Assembly (NCBI GenBank): GCA_963785075.1
Contig: CAWATW010000005.1
Coordinates: 62,001 to 126,000 of the forward strand
Direction of reading: 5' to 3'
Source: JAOUGY01 sp963785075
GTDB taxonomy: Bacteria > Actinomycetota > Acidimicrobiia > Spongiisociales > ZC4RG35
DNA length: 64,000 nucleotides
Made by a program: the position numbers and the translations under genes. Shown here in pieces: positions 25,453-33,310 of this stretch. How positions within the stretch are numbered: the stretch's first letter is position 1; the number at the start of each line of letters is the position of its first letter. A model generated the notes under the pieces. It searched no databases. It was not told the origin of the DNA and saw only the letters and a list, made by a program, of their open reading frames with translations.

Positions 25453-27344
25453 GGCGCTTGGCGTACCAGCGCCGGCATGCCGTTGAGGAACTGAAGGCCG
25501 CTCAGGGTGTCCGTGAACGGAAAGACCACCGTGTCGGTGCGGAAGGCCTCGGCTATCGGCTGGTCGTACAGGACGATGTACGGCTTCTCGTCGAAGACGA
25601 TCTGTTCCATCTCCCACAGGATGTCGAATGCCTCGATGGGATCGCTGACCCGGTTGTACTCGTCGACGAACGCATCGAGCCGGAAGTCGGAGAACCCGGG
25701 TGCGTTGTTCCCGTCGTTGAGCAGGGTGTCGTTGCGGCTGGCGAAGAAGGACTCGTGGTAGACGGGCATCGCAGGACTCGGCAGCCGCCAACCGAGGATG
25801 TACAGGTCGAAGTCGAGTGTCCCGGCAGGCGTCGGCGTGAAAACGCGGTTGACGAGGGTCGTGAAGTTGCTGAGCGTGACCTGAGTCTCGAACCCCAGTT
25901 GTGAGACCCATTCCTCGATCCACAGCGCATAGGTCGCCCTGAGGGGATCGGATTCCGGTCCTGGTGCAAGGATTCGAACCGGGGGCACCGGCCCGCCATC
26001 GAGGGTCGCCCCGCTGCCGGGCACCACCGCATTGTCGATGTATGCCGGCTTCTGTTCCCAGGTGAACCCGGCCTGCTCGAGGGCCGTGACCGCCGCCGTC
26101 AGACGCTGTTCCGTCGTCGCTCCGCGGTATTGGTCGGCGAACCCGTCGACGATCTCTGCGTCGTACCAGAGGGGGTTTCCGGTGGGAACGGTTGCGTACA
26201 GTGCTGTCGGCGCACCCTCGAGAACCTGATCGGCCATGAACTCCTTGTCGATCATGAGCGCGACCGCATCCCGGAACTCCGGCGTCGCCATCGGCTGGCT
26301 CCGCAGGTTGAAGCCGAGATATCGGAACCCGTTCGTGCCGTTCGAGATGGTGTGGACGTCGGCATTGGACGCAAGGAAGTCCGCGTGGTCTTTGTCGATC
26401 CCGGATGGCGACAGAATGATGTCGATCTCCCCGTCGTCGAGCGCGACCGCAGCGTCCTCCTTGCTCTCGTAGACGGTGAACGTCATCTGATCGAAGAACG
26501 GACCGATCTCATAGAGCGCGCCTCCCGACTCGACCCGTTCACCGGTGCGTTGGTAGTTCGGGTTCGGAGTTGTCGCGATCTCCGCACTGCCGAACGCGTC
26601 GATCTGGATCGGTCCTCCCGACGGCTCACCGGCGGCATCGGCAGTGAGCAACGCCGTCGGCGGATCGGCGCTGTCCAGCGCCGTTTCCAGTACCGGGGCC
26701 CAGAAGTGCTCGGGCATGATCGGCGCGGTCCCGGGGCCGTTGGGCCAGAAAGGAAGACCTGGCCGACCGTTGAATCGGAACACCACGGTGTCGGCGTCGG
26801 TCGCTTCCACGGCCGTCAGACCAAGGCGATCGGAGTCACCCAACGGGTAGGCGGCGGTCCATCCTCGGGCGAGCTCCAATGAGCGCACGGTTTCGAAGGT
26901 GAACACGACATCGTCGGCCGTGATGGGCTCGCCGTCACTCCAGCGGGCATCCGGCCTCATGTCGACCGTCACCATCCACCCTTCCTCGTCCTGGATCGGC
27001 TCCGGCGGATCGGCCGATGCGGCCAGGTCGGCAGCCAGATCCAGGCCTGGGTGGTCGTAGGTGTAGAGCGAAGGCTTCGTTGGATCGAGGATGTATTGAT
27101 CCACCAGCGAGCTCTGCGGGTCGTAGTACGCCCAGAAGTTGTCGGTGGTCGGTGCCTCCGCCAGGCCGACGCGATAGATGAACGGCGGCGGCTCCGTCGT
27201 GGTGGTCGTTGCTCGTGTGGTGGTGGTGGTCGACGGAGCCGACGTCGTGGTCGTCTCCTCGCTCGACTCTGTGCACGCGGCGGCGAGCAGGAGCAATGCC
27301 ATGACCACGACGAATCGAACAGATCGGATGTGATGGTGCCCCAC
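25449..27344 (-). CDS. Oligopeptide/dipeptide ABC-type substrate-binding lipoprotein
   Basis: A 631-residue extracytoplasmic solute-binding protein of the SBP_bac_5 family. The signal VVVMALLLLAAAC ends in a lipobox, and the mature N-terminus is a Thr/Ser-rich linker. Typical family sequence follows: MRPDARWSDGEPITADDVVFTFE, then VVFRFNGRPGLPFWPNGP and GFRYLGFNLRSQP. Such proteins deliver peptides to an ABC permease, yet no permease or ATPase gene adjoins it. It heads the leftward run and overlaps pgsA by four bases. The GTG start has TAGCGT nine bases upstream. Confidence 0.88.
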   Translation of the reverse strand: MGHHHIRSVRFVVVMALLLLAAACTESSEETTTTSAPSTTTTTRATTTTTEPPPFIYRVGLAEAPTTDNFWAYYDPQSSLVDQYILDPTKPSLYTYDHPGLDLAADLAASADPPEPIQDEEGWMVTVDMRPDARWSDGEPITADDVVFTFETVRSLELARGWTAAYPLGDSDRLGLTAVEATDADTVVFRFNGRPGLPFWPNGPGTAPIMPEHFWAPVLETALDSADPPTALLTADAAGEPSGGPIQIDAFGSAEIATTPNPNYQRTGERVESGGALYEIGPFFDQMTFTVYESKEDAAVALDDGEIDIILSPSGIDKDHADFLASNADVHTISNGTNGFRYLGFNLRSQPMATPEFRDAVALMIDKEFMADQVLEGAPTALYATVPTGNPLWYDAEIVDGFADQYRGATTEQRLTAAVTALEQAGFTWEQKPAYIDNAVVPGSGATLDGGPVPPVRILAPGPESDPLRATYALWIEEWVSQLGFETQVTLSNFTTLVNRVFTPTPAGTLDFDLYILGWRLPSPAMPVYHESFFASRNDTLLNDGNNAPGFSDFRLDAFVDEYNRVSDPIEAFDILWEMEQIVFDEKPYIVLYDQPIAEAFRTDTVVFPFTDTLSGLQFLNGMPALVRQAP

Positions 27345-27353
27345 GATGGAGCT

Positions 27354-27359
27354 ACGCTA
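27354..27359 (-). promoter_or_regulatory. -10 hexamer heading the SBP-pgsA-gcvH run
   Basis: TAGCGT on the minus strand, nine bases before the GTG at 27344, 12 bases from the divergent tRNA-Pro gene. Confidence 0.35.
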
Positions 27360-27371
27360 CCTCTCTCACCA

Positions 27372-27445
27372 CGGGCTGTGGCGCAGCTTGGTAGCGCGCT
27401 TGACTGGGGGTCAAGAGGTCGAGAGTTCAAGTCTCTCCAGCCCGA
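27372..27445 (+). tRNA. tRNA-Pro (anticodon GGG)
   Basis: The 74-base sequence folds as a complete cloverleaf. The acceptor stem is CGGGCTG/CAGCCCG with discriminator A. The anticodon arm is CTTGA/TCAAG with loop CTGGGGG, giving anticodon GGG, and the T arm is GAGAG-TTCAAGT-CTCTC. CCA is not encoded. The 3' half (from 27404) is repeated at 35966-36008, marking it as the attachment site of the island to its right. Confidence 0.95.
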
Positions 27446-27446
27446 C
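27404..27446 (+). repeat. att direct repeat, tRNA-side copy
   Basis: Forty-three bases from the anticodon loop to one base past the discriminator of tRNA-Pro are identical to 35966-36008. This is the core sequence of an integrase-mediated insertion in the tRNA 3' end; the tRNA is restored intact on this side. Confidence 0.9.
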
Positions 27447-27450
27447 AACC

Positions 27451-27478
27451 CGAAGCCCCGGCACACGCTGGGGTTTCG
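27451..27478. terminator. Hairpin between tRNA-Pro and the integrase end
   Basis: CGAAGCCCCGGC (27451-27462) pairs with GCTGGGGTTTCG (27467-27478) across an ACAC loop: 10 Watson-Crick pairs plus two G-U pairs. It lies just past the tRNA and just beyond the integrase stop, so it may terminate either or both. Confidence 0.6.
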
Positions 27479-27483
27479 CCGCG

Positions 27484-28611
27484 TCAGCGGGAGATGTCGA
27501 CGACGCCGCCAGAGCCAAGAGTCCGCGAGGAGTCCGCGAGAGTCCGCGGAAAGGTGGCGTCGAGTCGGTCCGCTGCGGCCTCGTCGAGACCCTCGAACAG
27601 GTGCCCGTACGTGTCGAGCGTCACTTGGATCGAGGAGTGACCAAGGCGAAGTTGGATCACCTTGGGGTGCTCGCCCTGGGGGATCAGCATGGCGGCGTGG
27701 GTATGTCGCAAGTCGTGAAACCGGAGCGGCTCGCCGACCGAGGCCCGTAGCGCTGGAAGCCAATCTCGTCGTCGGAAGTTGGTGCGGCGGAGCGGTCCGC
27801 CTTCGGGAGCGGTGCACACGTACCCGTCCGCGGTCGTTGGCCAGCGGCCGAGGTGAGTCGTCAGCTCGTCGGCGAGGAATCTCGGCAGCGCCACCTGACG
27901 CCGTGCTGCGGCCGTCTTCGCTGGCGACAGTCTCACCTTGCCCTTGCACATCGGAGAGCGCCTCAGCGATCGTCAGCGTCCGTCTGAGGAGATCCAGCCG
28001 ATGCACACGCATTCCGGCGAACTCTCCGAACCGGCAGCCCGTGTAGGCGGCGGTCAGCACCAGTGCCCGGTAGGGCTCGGCGATAGCGTCGGCGACCTCG
28101 AGCACCTCGTCACCGGTGAGGAAGCGCATCTCGCTGCGAGTCTTCGGTGGGAGGTTGCTCCGCGACACGGCGACCGGGCGATCAGGTCCGAGTCGACGGC
28201 AGACGAGAACAGGCCGGCGACGAGGAGGCACGCCTGGCGAATCGTGGACGGCGCCAGACCCTTGTGCTCGAGGTGGGCGACGAAGGCCTGAACGTCGGTC
28301 GGCGTCACCGACCCGAGCTGGCGGCGACCGAAGTAAGCGAGGGCGTGGTTGCGCAGCAGCGAATCGGCGCCGGCCCGGGTCGACCCGCGGAGGTGGACGC
28401 GGCTCGCCTGGCAGGTCGGCAGCCACTCCTCGACGGTCGTGCGCGCCAGGCGGGGGTCGGTCCACGATCCCCGCACCTTGTCGGCCTCGACGGTGACCAG
28501 GAAACGCTCGGCGTCGATCCTGCGGCGGAAGTTGCGAGCCCGCTCCATGCCCGTCGGATCCCGATACCGGACCTGCCACCGCCTCGGACCCTTCTTGCGG
28601 ATGTGTGCCAT
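27484..28611 (-). pseudogene. Tyrosine integrase of the island, with two compensating frameshifts
   Basis: The product would be a phage-type integrase of about 375 residues. The first part (ATG at 28611, MAHIRKKGPRRW, an AP2-like arm-binding region and the SAM-like core-binding domain) is open to about 28160. The catalytic Arg segment (TAAYTGCRFGEFAGMRV) is in a different frame from about 28170 to 27960. The remainder returns to the original phase: FHDLRHTHAAML (HxxR), LGHSSIQVTLDTYGH and the Tyr. One small indel near 28160 and one near 27955 restore phase. Either the enzyme is inactive or both are assembly errors. Confidence 0.85.
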
Positions 28612-29252
28612 GTCAGACTCCCTCCACCTCGCGGACCCTCCCCAAAGCAATAGCAGCCTGCAAGGACAGGACTCGGGCGGCCGCCAAGAGAATCGTGGCT
28701 GGCGACCCTGTCAACGGAGTGTCAGGTCGCAAGTTGGCGGGTTCTGACACTCTGGTGACAGGGTTCTCGACCAGCCTCTCGATGAGTTGGAGGGTTTCTG
28801 ACACTCGCTCGAAAGGGTTCACACCTTTGGTGGCGGCATCCAATGTCGTGAGACATTCGACGGATTCCGGACGGGACCGAACACGAGGGCAGTCGCGAGC
28901 GCTGCCGGAAGGGTCATGGCACAGGAGGACAATTTGGAGCGCCTCAGAGGGCCCGGACTTCTCCTGCAACGAGAACCCGGGCAGCGAATCTCTCGATTGG
29001 CAGATCGATTGGCGGCCGACCACGAAACCCCGGGTGGAGATCTGGAGCGAAGACCAATCACACGGCCATGATGCATTCAACCCAGACAAGGATTCACGAT
29101 GACGTGATGTAGTGGCCGTCCGATCCGAAACCATCTTGCCGAACAAGTACCGACCGTGAAGAAGGCGCGCCCCGCGCCAGGAACCCTGTCAACACCACAC
29201 GCACGTGCAACAAGTTGCCGCAGGTATACCGGTCTACCCGGGAGGTGAAGTG
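28612..29252. other. Region without a convincing gene, upstream of the integrase
   Basis: About 640 bases between the integrase start and the SEC-C gene. A leftward frame of 177 codons (28613-29146) ends one base before the integrase start, but its composition and repeats give little support as a protein. The main content is the dyad and direct-repeat set at 28705-28806. Confidence 0.4.
28705..28806. repeat. 21-bp inverted repeat plus a third partial copy
   Basis: ACCCTGTCA-ACG-GAGTGTCAG (28705-28725) is mirrored by CTGACACTC-TGG-TGACAGGGT (28744-28764), 19 of 21 bases matching. A third, direct copy of the right arm starts at 28798 (CTGACACTC exact, then a weaker second half). The bipartite 9-3-9 architecture suggests binding sites for an integrase arm domain, an excisionase or a regulator of the island. 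Confidence 0.65.
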
Positions 29253-29689
29253 ATGACGCTCGATCGGGGGACGCTCGCCAAGATCGACCGCCAGGTCCTC
29301 TCGGCGTTGGATCACGGTCAAGGCATGCAGTTGGTCAAGGTTCCGCTCTCGATGGGAGCGGGCCCGCCGGGTTGATCGCTGACGAACTCGGCACCCTTGT
29401 GAACCAGGACGAGCATCAGGGGGCGGTATTCGCTCCAGAGATGCAGCGCCAGCTCGTGGCCAGAGCCGCGGCCCTCGATGTCCGAGAACGTCGGTTCGAC
29501 GAGCGAGAGCAATCGCTGCAGGCGTCAGAGCGTCTTCTGCGGGCACGAACGAGGCCGCTGGAGCCGCCGGGGAGACCGAGTGTCGGTCGCAATGATCCCT
29601 GCCCGTGCGGATCCGGCTTCAAGTACAAGCAATGCCACGGCAGCTTCCTTTCCGCTACTGAGAGTGAGCTACGGATGTGCCCGGGATAA
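29253..29689 (+). pseudogene. SEC-C zinc-motif protein, frameshifted
   Basis: A frame starting at an ATG (29253) with a strong GGAGG stops after 40 codons. The sequence continues in another frame from about 29372 to 29689: LIADELGTLVNQDEHQG, a heptad-rich helical stretch (about 50 residues rich in Arg, Glu and Gln), then RNDPCPCGSGFKYKQCHG, a SEC-C zinc-binding motif. A single indel near 29360 explains the break. Such SEC-C proteins are often found on mobile elements, and their function is unknown. Confidence 0.7.
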
Positions 29690-30069
29690 TGCCGGATCCC
29701 GGACGCTGGAGGGTGCGCCGTATTGCGGTTCAGCGCGAGTGTTATGTGGTGCTCCCCGGTGGGCAATGAGGGGACGATCGATTGAGATCGGATTGTCACC
29801 CGTTTCGGCGTGTCGTGCGTGCTACCCGACGACAACGGAATTCGATAGAAGGTTGTTGACCGACGTGGATGTCGATGCAGAGGAGCTGGAGGCTCCTTGC
29901 GGGTCGCCGTCCGACGTGATCTACGGTGGCGTTCCGCGAGAGCTTCGAGGCCTTCTCAGTCTGGGAGCTGAGGTCGGTGGATCGGGCTGGCCTGGTGCTC
30001 CTGCTGGAGCGTCGGACCTGATGCCAAGTCAGGCCTGCGCGATGGAGAGGGCTCGGGGGGCTGGGGCTG
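29690..30069. other. Gene-poor stretch in the island
   Basis: No complete gene is supported in these 380 bases. A short rightward frame starting near 29932 (AFRESFEAFSVWELRS..., about 31 codons) reads like the tail of a lost protein, but it has no recognisable family. Confidence 0.4.
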
Positions 30070-30729
30070 TCACGCAGGGCGATGGCGTTCGAGTCCGTCG
30101 AGGATGAGGTCGAGGCCGAACTCGAATTCGCCGTCGAAGCTGTATCTGTGTGTGACGGCGTGCTCGTACATCGCAACAAGGTGTGGATAGTCGTTCATCG
30201 CGCTCTGATCGAGGATCGCTCTTGCTATCTCGGTGGTTTCTTCTGAGGTTCCGAAAGGGAGGCTGATCTCCTGGATGACATGGCCGTACACGTAAGAGTC
30301 GAGCAGCGAGAAGGCGTGGGCGGCATGTTCCATTGGGAACCCTGCGGATCGCAGGTTCCCGAGTATGGCGTTCAGGTAGCGCATGGCGGTGGGGCTCGTG
30401 GCGGTACCGGCCTCCAGCAGCCCGATAGCCCATGAGTGGCGGGTGAGCACCTCCCGCGCCGAGACCGCCCGGCGTCTCATGGCGTCTTTCCAGTCGGCGC
30501 CCCCTTCCGGGATCTCGATCCGGCCTATGACCAGCTCGAGCATGCCTTCGAGTATCTCCTCTTTGTTGGCGACGTGCTTGTAGATCGCCATCGCCTCGAA
30601 GCCGAGGTCCTTGCCGAGTCGACGCATGGTGAGGGCGCCGAGTCCGTCTTGATCGGCGACATCGACCGCGGCTTGGAGGATCCGTTCCTTGGTCAGTGGT
30701 TGGCGGGGGGTGTTGGCTTTCGGCGTCAC
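30070..30729 (-). CDS. TetR-family repressor
   Basis: A 219-residue regulator. The N-terminal helix-turn-helix reads LTKERILQAAVDVADQDGLG, then ALTMRRLGKDLGFEAMAIYK and HVANKEEILEGML (residues 12-65). The C-terminal ligand-binding domain is of the tetracycline-repressor-like type, with HSWAIGLLEAGTATSP and YLNAILGNLRSAGF. It is divergent from the membrane-protein gene at 30796, and an inverted repeat overlapping a promoter lies between them. It most likely represses both genes until a ligand binds. Confidence 0.9.
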   Translation of the reverse strand: MTPKANTPRQPLTKERILQAAVDVADQDGLGALTMRRLGKDLGFEAMAIYKHVANKEEILEGMLELVIGRIEIPEGGADWKDAMRRRAVSAREVLTRHSWAIGLLEAGTATSPTAMRYLNAILGNLRSAGFPMEHAAHAFSLLDSYVYGHVIQEISLPFGTSEETTEIARAILDQSAMNDYPHLVAMYEHAVTHRYSFDGEFEFGLDLILDGLERHRPA

Positions 30730-30732
30730 GAT

Positions 30733-30772
30733 TTGCCAAGTTTACTATGTAATCGTAGAGTGTACAAAGTAA
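30733..30772 (+). promoter_or_regulatory. TetR operator overlapping the membrane-protein promoter
   Basis: TTGCCA (30733-30738) and TAGAGT (30756-30761) with 17 bases between form a sigma-70-type promoter for the rightward gene. The inverted repeat TTACTATGTA (30742-30751) / TACAAAGTAA (30763-30772), matching 9 of 10, covers the spacer and -10. Binding there would block transcription. Confidence 0.6.
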
Positions 30773-30795
30773 TCCGATTCATAGGAGGAAAGAAA

Positions 30796-31524
30796 ATGCG
30801 AAACGCGACGAGATCAGACAAGGAGCATCGACGAGAATTGGAGGACGCTCCGGTAGCCTGGAGCCGGGCCCTCGGAGACCGGGTCGTCGGCGCCGCGGCG
30901 ATCGCGTTCGTAGCGTCGGTGGCGATCGAGAACGCGGTGCTGGCCGGGGCGGGGGCCCCTACCTTCGGGGACCCGATCGAGGAGGTGCTCGCCCACTACC
31001 AGAACCGCGGCGCGGTCGCGATAGCGGTCGGACTGGTGGCGTTGTACCTACCGCTGCTGCTCGTGTTCGTCACCGGTCTCCACGGGCTCGTCGGGCGTCG
31101 AGGGGGTGCAGGCGCGGACTGGTCGCGCGTCGCGGTCGCCGCCGGTGCGACCTTCTCTGCGATCTTCGCACTTGTCAACGTTCTGCAGATCGGGCTCGTG
31201 CTCTCCGCCGGCGGCCTCACTGAGCCGAGCCCTGCGTTCGAGCTCGCCTGGCAGGTGCACGCAGCAGCGTTCGCGCTGGCGCTGCCGTTGCTCGCGACGA
31301 CGTTCATCGGCGCTGCGCTGGCGGCGCATGCGAGCCGGTTGACGCCTCCGTGGCAAGGCCTGCTCGGCGTGGCCGGCGGAGCCCTGCTGCTCACCGCCGG
31401 AGTGGGCAGCCTCGCGATCGCGGACGGCTCGGCGCTCTTGTTCGTGGGGATGCTTGGCTTCGCGGCGTGGCTCGTGTGGCTCCTGGCGACCGGCGTGCGG
31501 CTGGTACGCGCTCGGAGCAGCTGA
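30796..31524 (+). CDS. Five- to six-helix membrane protein controlled by TetR
   Basis: A 242-residue protein with about six hydrophobic helices (near residues 30-50, 78-98, 115-138, 152-178, 190-212 and 216-235) and a charged N-terminus of about 25 residues. No transporter signature is recognised. Its genetic setting, divergent from a TetR repressor with an operator over its promoter, suggests a role in export of or tolerance to a compound, but this is inferred. AGGAGG precedes the ATG by about eight bases. It is intact within an otherwise decaying island. Confidence 0.7.
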   Translation: MRNATRSDKEHRRELEDAPVAWSRALGDRVVGAAAIAFVASVAIENAVLAGAGAPTFGDPIEEVLAHYQNRGAVAIAVGLVALYLPLLLVFVTGLHGLVGRRGGAGADWSRVAVAAGATFSAIFALVNVLQIGLVLSAGGLTEPSPAFELAWQVHAAAFALALPLLATTFIGAALAAHASRLTPPWQGLLGVAGGALLLTAGVGSLAIADGSALLFVGMLGFAAWLVWLLATGVRLVRARSS

Positions 31525-31545
31525 CCGTCCTGGCAACGGATTCAC

Positions 31546-31803
31546 CTACGGCCGAGGCTGAATGATGGGAACCGAGATCAAGGCAACCCTGCAAACGGTG
31601 GCGTAGGCGAGGACGGTGATTCCGATCATCAGCACGACGGGCAGGCCAGCCAGTCACGGGTCCGATAACGGGCCCGGTCCGACGAGGGCAGCGACTCCGG
31701 CGACGGCGAGGCTGTTGAATAGGTTGCTGCCCATCAGGGTGCCGGCGATCAGGGCGTGGGGCGGGTCAAGAACGGGAGCGGAGCCGGCTATGACGCCTCA
31801 GCG
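31546..31803 (-). pseudogene. Remnant of a Na+/Ca2+-exchanger-type antiporter
   Basis: Leftward translation gives DPPHALIAGTLMGSNLFNSL, then AVAGVAALVGPGP, a stop codon (31654-31656) and LAGLPVVLMIGITVLAYATV in the same frame. GSNLFN with following AVAG is the signature of the second alpha repeat of the CaCA (Na+/Ca2+ exchanger) family. Only about 85 codons remain, with one internal stop and no N-terminal half. Confidence 0.6.
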
Positions 31804-32010
31804 AAGTCTCCTCCACCGTGCCACGCATGCGGCGGATCTCGGCCACGACGATCACCAGATCGTACGCACGAGCGCACACTTCCGCTAGTGCGCGGGATCG
31901 GCACCTCCAGCGCTACCTCGTGAGGCCCGCCGGTTGGCTTCTCGCCACGCTTCGTGGTGAGTTGAGGGTGTTCGTGCAGATCGGTTCTTCCCGCCGGATG
32001 GGAGAACCAC

Positions 32011-32505
32011 ATGACAACTACACAACCAGCCTTTGTTCCTGCGGTGGTGGCGCCGGACTTCGATTCGTTCGCGGTGCGCCAAGCGATCGCCGGGTTCCTG
32101 GCCGGCTACGGGGATACGACCCGTGACGCCTACAGCCTGGACCTGCGGCAATGGCTCAGATGGTGCACCAGCCACGAGCTGCGGGTCCTCGAGGTGAGGC
32201 GCGCTCACATTCAGTTGTTTGCTCGCAGTCTCGAACAAGACGGCAAGGCCCGGGCGACCGTGGCACGGCGGCTGTCGACGATGGCGGGGTTCTACCGATA
32301 CTGCGTCGAAGAACAGCTGATCCCGGTGTCGCCGGCGGTGCACCTACGCCGCCCGAAACTGAACTACGAGTCGAACGCAACCGGGCTGGACCGCAACGAA
32401 CTTGGCATGTTCTTGGTCCAGGCCGGACTCGCAGGGGGCCGCGACCATGGATTGGCGTGCCTCTTGGCGTTAAACGGGCTCAGGATCAGTGAAGCCCTCA
32501 ACGCC
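32011..32505 (+). pseudogene. Tyrosine recombinase, truncated after the first catalytic Arg
   Basis: The frame opens at an ATG and encodes the SAM-like N-terminal domain of a XerC/D-like recombinase (YGDTTRDAYSLDLRQWLRWC, then RATVARRLSTMAGFYRYCVE) and the start of the catalytic domain, ACLLALNGLRISEALNADI. Family similarity ends near 32505 and the frame runs into unrelated sequence to a stop at 32589. The HxxR, His and Tyr boxes are missing, so it cannot catalyse recombination. Confidence 0.75.
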
Positions 32506-32507
32506 GA

Positions 32508-32574
32508 CATCCCAGTGGCGGCGATTCTCGGCCACGTGGTCGGGCAGGGTGTGAGCAGGGTCGGCGGCGCTCAT
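32508..32574 (-). pseudogene. N-terminal scrap of a SAM-dependent methyltransferase
   Basis: From an ATG (32574), leftward translation reads HTLPDHVAENRRHWD, a typical beginning of class I methyltransferases of actinobacteria, and ends where the recombinase sequence begins. About 22 codons remain. The junction marks a deletion or rearrangement that fused two broken genes tail to tail. Confidence 0.5.
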
Positions 32575-32652
32575 GGCCCCCAAACCTAGTGATTGATCGG
32601 GCGAGTCGACCGTCGTCGACGACCCCATGTCTGCAACTGAGTCGGACCTGGC

Positions 32653-33195
32653 TCACCAGATTCTCTGGTTTGCTTCGACGGTGAGAAGCTCTCGGAGGTC
32701 GAGTGGCGGTGTGTCCGGTAGGCGGAGGATCATGATTCCCGTTTGGTCGGGGGTCGGTATGAGGCCTGTATCCGTACGACCTGCAAGAAGACCCCTCCAT
32801 TCCTCCCAGCCGAGTCGTTCGTAGAAGGACTGTCTGTCTGTCTCCAGGCAGGCGATCTCCCATCCGATGGCCAGTGTGGCGAGGTGTCTCATGACGGTGG
32901 TGCCTATTCCCTGACCTTGATGTTGTGGTGACGTGGCGACTGCATCTACGTATGCCGTTCGGAGCATTGGTTGGGTCCCTGCCTGGAGCCACCTGGTCGT
33001 CACAACGGCGTGCCCTACGAGAGTTCGATCATCGATGGTGGCGAGCACGTGGAGGCCGTCGTCGGGCAGGTATGAGAACAGGTTCTCGAAGTCGGGTTCA
33101 CGGTGGGCTTCCACGCACAGACGAATCACCTCTGAACGCATGCGATCGTCCAGCTCGTTGGTGTGCATCGAATTGATCTGTACGCGGTCACTCAC
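32653..33195 (-). CDS. GNAT acetyltransferase, similar to aminoglycoside 2'-N-acetyltransferases
   Basis: A 180-residue GNAT acyltransferase. LCVEAHREPDFENLFSYLP starts the domain; the acetyl-CoA loop is in TSPQHQGQGIGTTVMRHL (Q/R-x2-G-x-G type) near residue 110, and FYERLGWEEWRGLLAGR then LIPTPDQTGIMILRLP end it. This order resembles AAC(2')-I enzymes of mycobacteria, but the substrate may be quite different. I chose a GTG at 33195 because similar proteins have about nine residues before MHTN; ATG 33168 is the alternative. It lies downstream of the phosphorylase gene, 115 bases away. Confidence 0.78.
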   Translation of the reverse strand: MSDRVQINSMHTNELDDRMRSEVIRLCVEAHREPDFENLFSYLPDDGLHVLATIDDRTLVGHAVVTTRWLQAGTQPMLRTAYVDAVATSPQHQGQGIGTTVMRHLATLAIGWEIACLETDRQSFYERLGWEEWRGLLAGRTDTGLIPTPDQTGIMILRLPDTPPLDLRELLTVEANQRIW

Positions 33196-33310
33196 GACCT
33201 GGACGCTATCCGATCTCGCCACTCCGTCGATGGTGACGCCCGGATCGACCGAGGAACATCGGGAGCACACATCGGCGCTGCTGCGCTCACCGGAGGTCAC
33301 GCAGGCGATA

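Noticed and set aside
28613..29146. 177-codon leftward frame just upstream of the integrase as an excisionase gene
   Set aside because: No helix-turn-helix, and its 3' part is built from the dyad repeats; coding support is too weak.
29478..30107. Rightward frame of 209 codons across the SEC-C pseudogene and gap
   Set aside because: It runs out of frame with the SEC-C zinc motif and has no family features.
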